Below, piece after piece: positions 42,953-52,468 of a stretch of 64,000 nt of DNA. How positions within the stretch are numbered: the stretch's first letter is position 1; each line of letters starts with the position of its first letter. The position numbers and the translations under genes were made by a program. The notes below the pieces were generated by a model. It did no database searches. It was given only the letters and a program-made list of their open reading frames with translations, and was not told where the DNA came from. This DNA comes from Thermodesulfobacteriaceae bacterium (GTDB taxonomy: Bacteria; Desulfobacterota; Thermodesulfobacteria; Thermodesulfobacteriales; Thermodesulfobacteriaceae): positions 1 to 64,000 of the forward strand of contig JANXAD010000002.1 of assembly GCA_025062245.1 (NCBI GenBank). Direction: 5' to 3'.

Positions 42953-44415
42953 AAAAAATACCCCTTTCCAAAAAGCTCTAAGGCTCTTTTCATTCCTTGA
43001 GCTTTGCTTACAGTTTCTTGATACTCCCTTTCTGGGACAGAATCAGCTACAATTCCTGCTCCGGCTTGTAAATAAAGAGTTTTTCCTTTTTGAAAAAGGG
43101 TTCTAATGGTAATACAAAAATCCATATTTTGAGAAAAACCAAAATATCCTACAGCTCCCGCATAGGGACCTCGGTTAGTTTTTTCAAGTTCGGCAATAAT
43201 TTCCATAGCTCTTATTTTGGGAGCTCCAGAGACAGTTCCTGCAGGAAAGGTAGCAGCAAAAACTTCAAACATATCTTTTCCTGCCCTTAAACTTCCTCTT
43301 ACTCCAGAAACTAAATGCATTACATGGGAATATTTTTCAATAACCATCAATTCATAAACTTCTACACTTCCATATTTACAAATTCTTCCCAAATCATTTC
43401 TTCCTAAGTCAACTAACATTATATGCTCTGCTAATTCTTTTTCATCTTTTTTAAGTTCTTCTTCTAAAGCTTTATCCTCTTCTTCTGTTTTTCCACGAGG
43501 ACGAGTGCCTGCAATAGGGCGAGTTTCTACTAAATTATTTTCTAATCTTACTAAGATTTCAGGGGAAGAACCAATTAAAATTTCATCTTCCAATTTTAAA
43601 AAAAACATATAAGGAGAAGGATTAACCTTCCTTAAAGCTCTATAAAGAAGAAAGGAAACCTGAGGATTTTCTAAAATTTCGTCTTCCAATCGAAATCTTT
43701 GAGAGAGAACTACTTGAATTACGTCTCCTTGAGAAATATACTCTTTAGCTCTTTTAACCATCTCTAAAAAGGTTTCTTTCTCTATTTCAGGTTCAAAAAA
43801 AAGTTCCTTTTTTATAGGTTCTATGGTAAAGTTTGTTTTTTTAAGATGATTTAAGAGATTTAAAAGTTTTTCCTTTTTATTTAAATAAAGCTCTTTAGAA
43901 AAACCTTCCTCTTTACGGGCTAAACATACTAACTTGATAGTATGAAGAAGGCGGTCATAAATTATTAAAACTTCTGGAAAAAGAAAATGAAAGAAATGGA
44001 ATTCTAAGAAGTTTTCAGAAATAGGAATACGAGGTTCAAAAAAATGAACCATTTCATAGCCTACAAATCCAACCGCTCCTCCCCAAAACCTTGGTAATTC
44101 CTTTATAAAAGGAATAGTATATTGATAGATAAACTCTTTTAAATATTTCCAGTTAGATAGAGCTTTATCTTTAGAACTTTTAAGGATAAAAAAGGGATCT
44201 AAACCTAAAAAACTGTAGCGAGCCCATTTTTCAGTTCCTTCTAAGCTTTCTAAAAGAAAAATATAGTCTTGATTTTTAAATATCTTATAAAAAAGTGAAA
44301 TAGGGGTTTCTAAATCCGCAGGTATTTCAACATATACAGGGATCAGCGTATAACTTTCTGCCAAGTTTAAAAATTCTTTTAAAGAAGGTTTTACTTCTAC
44401 AAAGTAGGAACTCAT
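42949..44415 (-). CDS. trpE: Anthranilate synthase component I
   Basis: SPEILVRLENNLVETRPIAGTRPRG, VDLGRNDLGRICKYGSVEV, AGTVSGAPKIRAMEII. Confidence 0.92.
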   Translation of the reverse strand: MSSYFVEVKPSLKEFLNLAESYTLIPVYVEIPADLETPISLFYKIFKNQDYIFLLESLEGTEKWARYSFLGLDPFFILKSSKDKALSNWKYLKEFIYQYTIPFIKELPRFWGGAVGFVGYEMVHFFEPRIPISENFLEFHFFHFLFPEVLIIYDRLLHTIKLVCLARKEEGFSKELYLNKKEKLLNLLNHLKKTNFTIEPIKKELFFEPEIEKETFLEMVKRAKEYISQGDVIQVVLSQRFRLEDEILENPQVSFLLYRALRKVNPSPYMFFLKLEDEILIGSSPEILVRLENNLVETRPIAGTRPRGKTEEEDKALEEELKKDEKELAEHIMLVDLGRNDLGRICKYGSVEVYELMVIEKYSHVMHLVSGVRGSLRAGKDMFEVFAATFPAGTVSGAPKIRAMEIIAELEKTNRGPYAGAVGYFGFSQNMDFCITIRTLFQKGKTLYLQAGAGIVADSVPEREYQETVSKAQGMKRALELFGKGYFL

Positions 44416-45713
44416 GGGTAAATAAATTCTTCCTTTAATTTAGGAATTAATTTTTCCAAGGAAATTTTTTCTTGCGTTCCTTGAAGCATGTCCTTAAGCA
44501 AGACTTTTCCTTCTTTAATTTCTTCTTCTCCCAGAATGAGAACCTTCTTACTTGAAAGTTTATCAGCCTCTCTTAATAGGGCTTTTAAACTTTTTTCTTC
44601 ATAAAGTACCTCTACCTTTAAATCCGCTTCTCTTAAAGCCTCAGCCAGTTTTAATCCTTCATTAAATTGTTCTCTTCCTAAAAGAGCTATAAAAACTTGA
44701 GGAGAAAGCCTTTCTAAAAAGGTTTGGGGGTTCAAATACTGAGATATACATAGTTCCCATCTCTCAATTCCTATGGCAAATCCAATAGCTGGTAAAAAAG
44801 GCCCTCCTAATTCCTCTAATAATTTATCGTATCTGCCCCCTGCGCAAACCGTATCTTGAGCCCCCAGCCCTTTTCCTTTAATTTCAAAAATAGTGCGAGT
44901 GTAATAATCAAGACCTCTAACTAAATAGGGGTTTAAAACATACTTAAGATCTAAAAATTCTAAAAGTTCCTTTAATTCCTTAAAATGAAGTTCACAATCT
45001 TCACACCAAAACTTATGAATAGGCTCAAGTTTTTGAATTTCCGTTTGGCAGTTTGGATTTTTACAGTCTAAAATTCTAAAAGGATTGCGTTCTAATCTTT
45101 GCTGACAGGTATTACAAAGAAGATTTTGACTATCCTTCAAAGAGGATAAAAGATAGTTCTTATAATTAGGACGACACTTTTCACAACCCAAGGAATTTAT
45201 CTCTAAGGTAAAAAGATTTTTAATTTCTTCATCTTCAGAAAGATCTTTCAGTGGAGAGTACAAAATTTTTAAACCCATTTTAATTAATTCTACCTCATAC
45301 CAAGGGGTTAGATTTCCAAAAAGTTCTACATCTATTTGATAGAACTCTCTAAGTCTTCCCTTTTGTGGTCTTTCATGTCTAAACATAGGGCCAATAGTAA
45401 AAAACTTCAAAGGTTTAGGTCTCATAAAAAGACCGTTTTCAATAACCATTCTACAAATTCCTGCTGTAGCTTCAGGGCGTAAGGTTAGAAATTCTTGATT
45501 ACGATCCTGAAAGGTGTAAGTTTCTTTTTGAACAATATCGGTAACCTCTCCAATAGATCTTATAAATAACTCAGTTTTTTCTAAAATAGGAATTTTTACT
45601 TCTTGATAGTTATATTTTTTTAAAATCGCTTTAGCTAAGTCTATGAGATGCTCATACCTTATAAATTCTTCAGGTACCCAGTCTTTGAATCCTCTTACAG
45701 ATTGAAATTTCAT
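44412..45713 (-). CDS. hisS: Histidyl-tRNA synthetase
   Basis: RGFKDWVPEE, LRPEATAGICRMV, PMFRHERPQKGRLREFYQIDVELFG, RGLDYYTRTIFEI. Confidence 0.97.
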   Translation of the reverse strand: MKFQSVRGFKDWVPEEFIRYEHLIDLAKAILKKYNYQEVKIPILEKTELFIRSIGEVTDIVQKETYTFQDRNQEFLTLRPEATAGICRMVIENGLFMRPKPLKFFTIGPMFRHERPQKGRLREFYQIDVELFGNLTPWYEVELIKMGLKILYSPLKDLSEDEEIKNLFTLEINSLGCEKCRPNYKNYLLSSLKDSQNLLCNTCQQRLERNPFRILDCKNPNCQTEIQKLEPIHKFWCEDCELHFKELKELLEFLDLKYVLNPYLVRGLDYYTRTIFEIKGKGLGAQDTVCAGGRYDKLLEELGGPFLPAIGFAIGIERWELCISQYLNPQTFLERLSPQVFIALLGREQFNEGLKLAEALREADLKVEVLYEEKSLKALLREADKLSSKKVLILGEEEIKEGKVLLKDMLQGTQEKISLEKLIPKLKEEFIYP

Positions 45714-45752
45714 GAAGCATATTTTATCACGAAAGAAAAAAAATTTAAGCTT

Positions 45753-46010
45753 TTAAAAGTTTTTTATGGTAATACTCCATTCTCCATCATTTATTAAGAC
45801 TACTTTTTCTACTCTAAATCCTTTTTTTCTTACTACTTCAGGGACATCTTGAGTGGCTGCTGGGCAGTCCACTAATAAATCCATATAACTTTGAGGAGGA
45901 AGTTTCTCGAGGAGGTTTTCTATAGCATACTTTGGATAGGGGCACATCCATCCCCTCATATCTATTTGATAATAATTCTCCTTAATTTTGCCTATTTTAA
46001 TTTCCTTCAT
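45753..46010 (-). CDS. TusA/SirA/YedF-like sulfur carrier protein
   Basis: DMRGWMCPYPKYAIENLLEKL (CPxP motif). Confidence 0.88.
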   Translation of the reverse strand: MKEIKIGKIKENYYQIDMRGWMCPYPKYAIENLLEKLPPQSYMDLLVDCPAATQDVPEVVRKKGFRVEKVVLINDGEWSITIKNF

Positions 46011-47164
46011 TTTTTACCCTCCATCCAAAGGATAAATAGATAAAAAAGAAAGAGAAAACTGTAGATTAATAAGAAACTTCCTAACCAACCAATGGTATCA
46101 GGTAAAAATATAGAGGGTCCATAAATCCAACCCTGTCCAACTTTATAGCCATAAATCCCTGTCCAAGCTCCAGAGGTTAAACATCCCACGATAAGGGCCA
46201 TCCAAGAACGGGTATAACCTTCACCACTTCTTACCAAAATACCTACCCCACAACCTCCAGCCAAAACCATTCCAATTCCAAAGATAATTCCTCCTATTAG
46301 ATTGTGCCATCCTGCAGGAAAAACCATGTGGTAAGGTTGATATCCTTTACTTTTAAGGAAAGCAAAACCAATGGCACTTATGGCTATACTTATTATAATA
46401 TATTTCATTAACTTTCCATTATAGGAGGCGGTAATTTCTCTGAAAGCAGCTACAAAACAAATTCTTGAACGTTGAAAGATAACTCCAAAAATAACTCCAA
46501 AAAGAAAAAGTCCCGTATGTAAGGCTAAATTGTAATAATAATAGGTTAGAGCTATAAGGAAAATAAGAGCTAATAAAATTATTCCCCAAATAGGCTGGGT
46601 TGAATTCTTAGGTTTTAAAGGTTCCACCTCGGAAGCTGAATGGAAGTCAACTTTTTCTAAAGCTTTATTTAATTCTATTCTTAGAAATTTAGTTCCTATA
46701 TAGGCACCGAACAAAAGTCCTATACCTGACAAAGGACCACTCAAAGAAAAAGCCATGGTAGCTACCCAAAATCCACCTACATTACAAGGAGGCATTAAAA
46801 CAGTTCCCAGGCCCATTAAAAAACCTCCCAGGATTGCCCAAAAGTAACCTTCTAAATTCTCCTTTCTAAACTTAAATTCTCGGTTTAAAAGAGCTACCCC
46901 CAGAGCACCTAAAATAATTCCAAAGTCTAAAAGACTATGGGGATCTAAATAGGGTAACTTTACGGGAATAGCTGGGAAAGGAGCTTCTATGTTCCAGCCA
47001 AGTAGATTATAAAGCCAAGTTCCCCACATAGCCATCTGAGGAAAAACACCTAAAGCTCTGGCATAAATAAACATATAAAGATTAGTAAGGCTTAAAAATA
47101 AAATCCCTATCCATACTGGCCAAGGTTCTAAGAGAATTTTAGATACCCATCCCCAAAATCTCAT
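46007..47164 (-). CDS. YeeE/YedE-family (thio)sulfur/selenium transport membrane protein (listed ORF begins 47209; MRFWGWV at 47164 has an SD GGAGGAGG)
   Basis: MPPCNVGGFWVATMAFSLSGP and GGIIFGIGMVLAGGCGVGILVRSGEGYTRSWMALIVG repeats of the family. Confidence 0.88.
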   Translation of the reverse strand: MRFWGWVSKILLEPWPVWIGILFLSLTNLYMFIYARALGVFPQMAMWGTWLYNLLGWNIEAPFPAIPVKLPYLDPHSLLDFGIILGALGVALLNREFKFRKENLEGYFWAILGGFLMGLGTVLMPPCNVGGFWVATMAFSLSGPLSGIGLLFGAYIGTKFLRIELNKALEKVDFHSASEVEPLKPKNSTQPIWGIILLALIFLIALTYYYYNLALHTGLFLFGVIFGVIFQRSRICFVAAFREITASYNGKLMKYIIISIAISAIGFAFLKSKGYQPYHMVFPAGWHNLIGGIIFGIGMVLAGGCGVGILVRSGEGYTRSWMALIVGCLTSGAWTGIYGYKVGQGWIYGPSIFLPDTIGWLGSFLLIYSFLFLFYLFILWMEGKK

Positions 47165-47380
47165 TTTTAGAATCCTCCTCCTGCAATTTTTAGTTTTTAA
47201 CTTCTGCAATTTTTTAGTTTTTAACTTTTAAATTCCTTTTTTACAAATAAAAAATTTAAATAAATAGGAAATTTTTTATAAAGGAATTAAAAAAATTAAA
47301 AACCTGAGCTTTTTGTTGATCTAGTTTTAGTTTTTGGATAAAATAAAGAGGAAGTTTAAAAATTCTTCGGGGGTTAATTT

Positions 47381-47689
47381 ATGGCCCAAATAGGGGTAGT
47401 TTTAACCAGTTCTGATGAAGAAAGTTTTTATAATGCTTTGAGATTCTCTGTAGTAGCTTTAGAAGAAGGGCATAAAGTAGAGATTTTTGCTATGGGAAAG
47501 GGTGTAGAAGCCTTAAATAGTGAAAATATAAAGATTTTAACCCTTATGCGGGAAGTTTTAGAAAGGGGAGGAAAAATCGTAGCTTGAGGGGCTTGTGCAA
47601 GAGCCAGGGGGCTCTCCTTATCTACTGAAGCCAGCATGTTTGATTTTTATGAACTGATTATAAAAAGTGAAAAATTGGTTTTTTTCTAA
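47381..47689 (+). CDS. DsrE-family protein with in-frame UGA at 47585-47587, candidate selenoprotein (102 aa)
   Basis: MAQIGVVLTSSDEESFYNALRFSVVALEEGHKVEIFAMGKGVEAL...RGGKIVA-U-GACARARGLSLSTEASMFDFYELIIKSEKLVFF*. The sequence after the UGA continues the DsrE pattern; the UGA sits where Cys is expected. Confidence 0.82.
47600..47615 (+). promoter_or_regulatory. Candidate bacterial SECIS hairpin
   Basis: AGAGCC-AGGG-GGCTCT, a 6-bp perfect stem with a G-rich loop; the loop starts 19 nt after the UGA. Confidence 0.7.
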
Positions 47690-47734
47690 TTAGAAAAAAT
47701 TTATTTTCTCTTAACCCTGTCTCAAAGATTAAAA

Positions 47735-48155
47735 GTGTAAAATGTATAAGCTTCGTCTCCTTAGGCTTAAGGTTATAGAGTTTTACGATAAATATGGCAC
47801 TGAAGCTACTAAAGCTGCCTTGAGAGTTTCAAAAACCCCTATATATAAGGAAAGACCTTTAGAGATAGTGGTAAGCTTGAATCACTTATATCTGAGTTAA
47901 GAGCACCAAAAAGGAAAAAACAAAGATGTGAAGAGCTAAAGTAGTGGAATTTATTTTGCGGTTTAGGAAAGAGAGCCCTCGGTTAGAGTAGGTAAAGTTA
48001 AAAAAGTATTTCGAGGGAATAGTTATATTAAGAATTAAAGAGGAACCTTGGAGTAGGGTTTTATAGAGTATAGAGGGGAAAAGTTGTTTTAAGATTTAGA
48101 GAACTTTAACAGGGCACAATCCCAATCCTATGGTCTCATACATGTAAAATGCTAA
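47735..48155 (+). mobile_element. IS relic B: decayed DDE (IS481-like) transposase
   Basis: MYKLRLLRLKVIEFYDKYGTEATKAALRVSKTPIY resembles a transposase helix-turn-helix; later frames are broken by stops; matches relics A and C. Confidence 0.75.
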
Positions 48156-48195
48156 CTTCTCTAAAGTATGATATAATGTAAAAAAAGGTTTAAAA

Positions 48196-49683
48196 ATGAA
48201 AATAGTTAAATTTTCTTTGGAAAAATTTTCTGATAATTTACTGATTTTAATTCTTTTATTTTTTTGTATTTTTTTTCGTATCATTATGCTAAATCATACT
48301 TTTAGTATTAATCAAGACGGAATTATTTATATCTATATGGCTCAAAAATTATGGGAAATAAATTTAAAAGAAATTTTTTCCTGTGAAATTTTTACCTTGG
48401 GTTTTCTTTATTCTTTAAGTATTGCAATTTTATATACATTATTACATAATTGGGAACTTAGTGGTAATTTAACTTCTATTTTTTATTCATCTTTTTCTGC
48501 CTATCCTTTATTTAAAATCTTAAGGTTTAATTTATCTAAAGATTATTCTTTTTTATTATGTTTTTTTACTTTAAATTTATCCTATATTATTAAACAAAGT
48601 GTTGATGTAATAAGAGATCCAGCTTATTGGTTTTTCTTTCTTTTTGGTATTTATTTTTTATTAAAAAGTTTACAAAATTTTAAACATTTAGGATTTTATT
48701 TTTTCTTAAGTGTTTTGTTTTTTTTGTTAGCTTCTATTAATCGAATTGAAGGATTATTATTACTATCTCTTTCTTCTATTTTTTATTTATATTATTTTCA
48801 TAATAATAAATTGAAAATATTTTATTTTTTGGTAATTCTTATTCTTTTTTCTTTACAAATTTTATTAATGTTTCTTTTTTTTCCTTCCTTTTTTGTTTAT
48901 TTGAAACACAAAATTAATTTAGAAGTTTTATTTAGAAATTATAAATATTTTTACGATGAATTAACTAATTTATATTTATCTACTAATAATTTTTTTTGGA
49001 TATACTTAAGAATTTTATTACCTTTTTTACCTATTTTATTTTTTATTTCTTTTACTATTAAAACTTATAATTTATTATTCCCTTTTTTAATTGTTGGAAT
49101 TAAAAATTTTTTTGAAAAAGAAAATAAAAATTTAATTATAAAATACTTTTTCTTTCTTTTTATAGGTTATTCTTTATTATTATTGTTTTGGTCGTTTACT
49201 TATAATTATTTATCTAAAAGATATTTTATTCCCTTACTTTTTATAGGATTACCTTTTATAGGATTAGGAATTAAGAATTATATTGAAAATAAAAAGTTAT
49301 TTCTTTTTAAGTATCTTATTTTTTTAATATTTTCTATTTTATTTCTTTCTATTATTTTAACTATTTTTTCTAATAGAAGAAAAGATGAATTAGTTTATAA
49401 AAAAATTGCTTATACTATTAATCAAATAGAAAATAATCATTTAAATCCAATTATAATTGCTACAAATAATAAAAAAATTAACTTTTATATAAACTTAGAA
49501 AGAAAACCTCACATATGTCCCACCCAATTGATCAGTCCTGAAAGATTTTTCCAAGAATGTAAGGCTAAATATTTAATACTTTCTGAAAAGGAACAGAGTT
49601 TACTGGCCAGTAACTTAGGTTTTTCAAAAATAAAAAAAATTTTAGAAGTTGAAGGTTGGGGAATTTTTATATGTCAGAAATAA
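48196..49683 (+). CDS. GT39/ArnT-like multi-pass membrane glycosyltransferase
   Basis: Hydrophobic multi-TM; INQDGIIYIYMAQKLWE near the N-terminus; SINRIEGLLLLSLSSI. Confidence 0.65.
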   Translation: MKIVKFSLEKFSDNLLILILLFFCIFFRIIMLNHTFSINQDGIIYIYMAQKLWEINLKEIFSCEIFTLGFLYSLSIAILYTLLHNWELSGNLTSIFYSSFSAYPLFKILRFNLSKDYSFLLCFFTLNLSYIIKQSVDVIRDPAYWFFFLFGIYFLLKSLQNFKHLGFYFFLSVLFFLLASINRIEGLLLLSLSSIFYLYYFHNNKLKIFYFLVILILFSLQILLMFLFFPSFFVYLKHKINLEVLFRNYKYFYDELTNLYLSTNNFFWIYLRILLPFLPILFFISFTIKTYNLLFPFLIVGIKNFFEKENKNLIIKYFFFLFIGYSLLLLFWSFTYNYLSKRYFIPLLFIGLPFIGLGIKNYIENKKLFLFKYLIFLIFSILFLSIILTIFSNRRKDELVYKKIAYTINQIENNHLNPIIIATNNKKINFYINLERKPHICPTQLISPERFFQECKAKYLILSEKEQSLLASNLGFSKIKKILEVEGWGIFICQK

Positions 49684-50573
49684 AGTTTTCTATAATAATT
49701 CCTACCTATAATAGAATAAATCAGGTAGTTGAAGCAATTGACTCAGCTTTAAATCAAATTTGTAATTCTTCTTACGAAGTTATAGTGATAGACGATGGTT
49801 CCACCGATGGAACAGAAAAATTTTTGAGTGAATATCAAAAAAAGGTTTCAAATTTTAGATTTTTAAAACACGAAAAAAATAGGGGAGTAGCTGTAGCCAG
49901 AAATACCGGAATTAAAATTGCTCAAGGGAAATATCTTTTATTTTTAGATTCCGATGATCTCTTGCTTCCTGATGCTTTGAAAACCTTTGAAAAAGGAATA
50001 GAGCTTTTTCCAGATGGAGAGGTATTTATAGGAAAAATAATTAAAGAGAGTTTAGATAAAAAAAGAAAGATAGGAATTTTGCCTAAATTATCTAATAATA
50101 GTAAAAAGAATTTAAAACTCTTCTTAAAGAAAAAAATTCCCATAGTAGCAGGAAGTTTTATAGTAAAAAAGGATATTATAGAAAAAAATCTCTTTCCTGA
50201 AAAATTGAGGTTAAGAGAAGATTTTCCTATTTATGGATATTTAATTTGCCTATGTAAGTGTTATGTTTTAGATAAACCTGTGGTAATTATAAGAGAACAT
50301 CTTCATCGTTTAAGGAATGATACTGAACTTTTAATTCAAAGAAACCTTCTTCCTTTACAAATATTATATGAAAAACTTCCTTCAGAATTTCAAGCTTTAT
50401 ATTCTTTGGCTTTATCAAGAGAATATCTATCTATTTTTAGATCCTTTTATCTTCTTAAAGAATACAAAAAAGCAATTGCATATTATCATAAAGCTATTAA
50501 AATCTATCCTTTCAATCTTTTTTGTTTATCTTATCTTAAAAAATATTTAAAAAGTTTAATAAAATCTTTATGA
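49656..50573 (+). CDS. Family 2 glycosyltransferase
   Basis: FSIIIPTYNRINQVVEAIDSALNQ, VIDDGSTDGTE, NTGIKIAQGKYLLFLDSDD. Confidence 0.92.
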   Translation: MGNFYMSEIKFSIIIPTYNRINQVVEAIDSALNQICNSSYEVIVIDDGSTDGTEKFLSEYQKKVSNFRFLKHEKNRGVAVARNTGIKIAQGKYLLFLDSDDLLLPDALKTFEKGIELFPDGEVFIGKIIKESLDKKRKIGILPKLSNNSKKNLKLFLKKKIPIVAGSFIVKKDIIEKNLFPEKLRLREDFPIYGYLICLCKCYVLDKPVVIIREHLHRLRNDTELLIQRNLLPLQILYEKLPSEFQALYSLALSREYLSIFRSFYLLKEYKKAIAYYHKAIKIYPFNLFCLSYLKKYLKSLIKSL

Positions 50574-51682
50574 AATTAGCTCTTATAGCTCAGAGTTTTG
50601 AAGAATTTAAAGGAGGAGCTGAGAGATTTTCCTCGGAGCTTGCCCGTTATTTAATTAAAAAAGGAGTTGAAATTAAACTTTTGGCTAGGAAAATTGAACC
50701 CTTAGATCTAAAACCTTATGGTATAGAAATTAAAATTCCTAAAAAACCTCCCAGCTTTAGAATTTTAACTTTAAGTTATCTTGGGGTTTATTTAGCCAAG
50801 AAATGGAAAGCCGATAGAATTTTTGCCATGATGCCTTTACCAGAAGCAGATTTTTACTGGCTTGCTGGAGGTGTTTATAAGTATTGGTTAAAAATAAATT
50901 TTCCTCAAACTATAAAAAGAATAACAGGATGTCTTTTAAGACCACATTTTTTAATAAATGTTTTTCTTCAAAATAAATGCTTTACTTCTCCCCATCTTAA
51001 AAAAATTATTACTATTTCTGAGCTTGAAAAAGAAATAGCTATGAAGATTTTTAACCTTCCTGCTGACAAGTTTATAGTTATACCTAATGGTGTAGATTTT
51101 ACTCGTTTTAATCCTTTAGTTAAAACCCAAAATGAAATTTTTCGAAAAAAGTTTGGAATACCCGAAAAGGCTAAAATTGTTTTTTTTAGTGGAAACAATT
51201 TTAAAAGAAAGGGACTTGAAACTCTTATGAAAGCTTTAGCCAGAATTAAAGATTCTGAAGAGTTATATCTATTAATTGCAGGAAAGGATAAGACTGAATA
51301 CTTTCTTGAACTTTCTAAAAAATTGAAAATAAATAATAAAGTAAAATTCTTAGGATATGTAAGGGAGATAGAAAAACTTTATGGCCTAGCAGATGTTTTT
51401 GTTTTTCCTTCAAAATATGATTCCTTTGCCAGCGTGGTTATAGAAGCCATGGCTTGTGGAGTTCCGGTTATTACTACTAAAACTACCGGAGCAAGTATGT
51501 TAATAGAACATGGGAAAGAGGGTTTTATCTTAGAAAAATGGGATGACGAAGAAAATTTAGCTAAGTATATTTTAGAAGTTTTAAAGTACTCTAAGGAAAT
51601 AGGGTTTAAAGCCTATCAAAAAGTTTTAAATTATTCCATAGAAAGCTGTTTTGAAAGATATTATCAAGTTTTAACAAGTTGA
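50570..51682 (+). CDS. Family 4 glycosyltransferase (WaaG-like)
   Basis: FKGGAERFSSELARYL; VFPSKYDSFASVVIEAMACGVPVITTKTTGASMLIEHGKEGF. Confidence 0.88.
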   Translation: MKLALIAQSFEEFKGGAERFSSELARYLIKKGVEIKLLARKIEPLDLKPYGIEIKIPKKPPSFRILTLSYLGVYLAKKWKADRIFAMMPLPEADFYWLAGGVYKYWLKINFPQTIKRITGCLLRPHFLINVFLQNKCFTSPHLKKIITISELEKEIAMKIFNLPADKFIVIPNGVDFTRFNPLVKTQNEIFRKKFGIPEKAKIVFFSGNNFKRKGLETLMKALARIKDSEELYLLIAGKDKTEYFLELSKKLKINNKVKFLGYVREIEKLYGLADVFVFPSKYDSFASVVIEAMACGVPVITTKTTGASMLIEHGKEGFILEKWDDEENLAKYILEVLKYSKEIGFKAYQKVLNYSIESCFERYYQVLTS

Positions 51683-52464
51683 TGAAAAAAAATTATCAAT
51701 TTGTAGAAATTGAAAATCTTAAAATTAATTTAAATTCCTTAGAATTTTTTAAAGTAAATAATCTTTTAAGTTTTGAGAAATTGTGGAGTTTACCCAATAG
51801 TTATTTTTACTACAACAAAAGATATAGAACCATAGAAGCTTATCAATTAGATAATCTAAGATTTTATATTAAAAAATACGAAGACCATTTAAAAGAAGCA
51901 GAAACAGAATGGAAAAATCTTATTTTTTTATGGAAAATGGGATTTCCTACCCTTGAACCTTGGATTTTTGGAAAAACTAAAAATAAAGCTCTTATAGTTA
52001 CCGAAGAACTTCCTTATCCTTCCCTTTTAAAACTTTTAAAGGAAAAGTCTATCCAAACTGAAATAATTTTTTTGAAATTTTCTAAATTTTTAGCTTGTTT
52101 TCATGAACATAATCTTTTTCACCAAGATTGTTATTTAGGACATTTTTATTATGATATAAAACAAGATGTTTTTTATATTATGGATGTAGCTCGCGTAAAG
52201 CATAATCCCATGCTAAAAATAAAATATTTAATAAAAGACTTAGCCCAAATACAATATTCTTTTATAGAATTATTTCAAGAAAAAACTTTATATTGGTGGA
52301 AATTTTTTTGGAAAGAATATAATAAAAACAGAAAAAAAAAGTTAAATAATTTGATTCAATTTTTAATAAATAAAAAATCTCTTTTAATTCAAAAACATAC
52401 TCAAAAAGTAATAAAAAGAGGTGGAGAAAAAGTTATAACTTATTACTCTGACAATCATTTATAA
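51679..52464 (+). CDS. LPS core heptose/Kdo kinase family protein (WaaP/RfaP-like)
   Basis: ETEWKNLIFLWKMGFPTLEP and NLFHQDCYLGHFYYD. Confidence 0.82.
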   Translation: MMKKNYQFVEIENLKINLNSLEFFKVNNLLSFEKLWSLPNSYFYYNKRYRTIEAYQLDNLRFYIKKYEDHLKEAETEWKNLIFLWKMGFPTLEPWIFGKTKNKALIVTEELPYPSLLKLLKEKSIQTEIIFLKFSKFLACFHEHNLFHQDCYLGHFYYDIKQDVFYIMDVARVKHNPMLKIKYLIKDLAQIQYSFIELFQEKTLYWWKFFWKEYNKNRKKKLNNLIQFLINKKSLLIQKHTQKVIKRGGEKVITYYSDNHL

Positions 52465-52468
52465 TAAT

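Noticed and set aside
47428-47637. Minus-strand ORF of 69 aa
   Set aside because: Antisense to the DsrE-like gene; no RBS or family resemblance.
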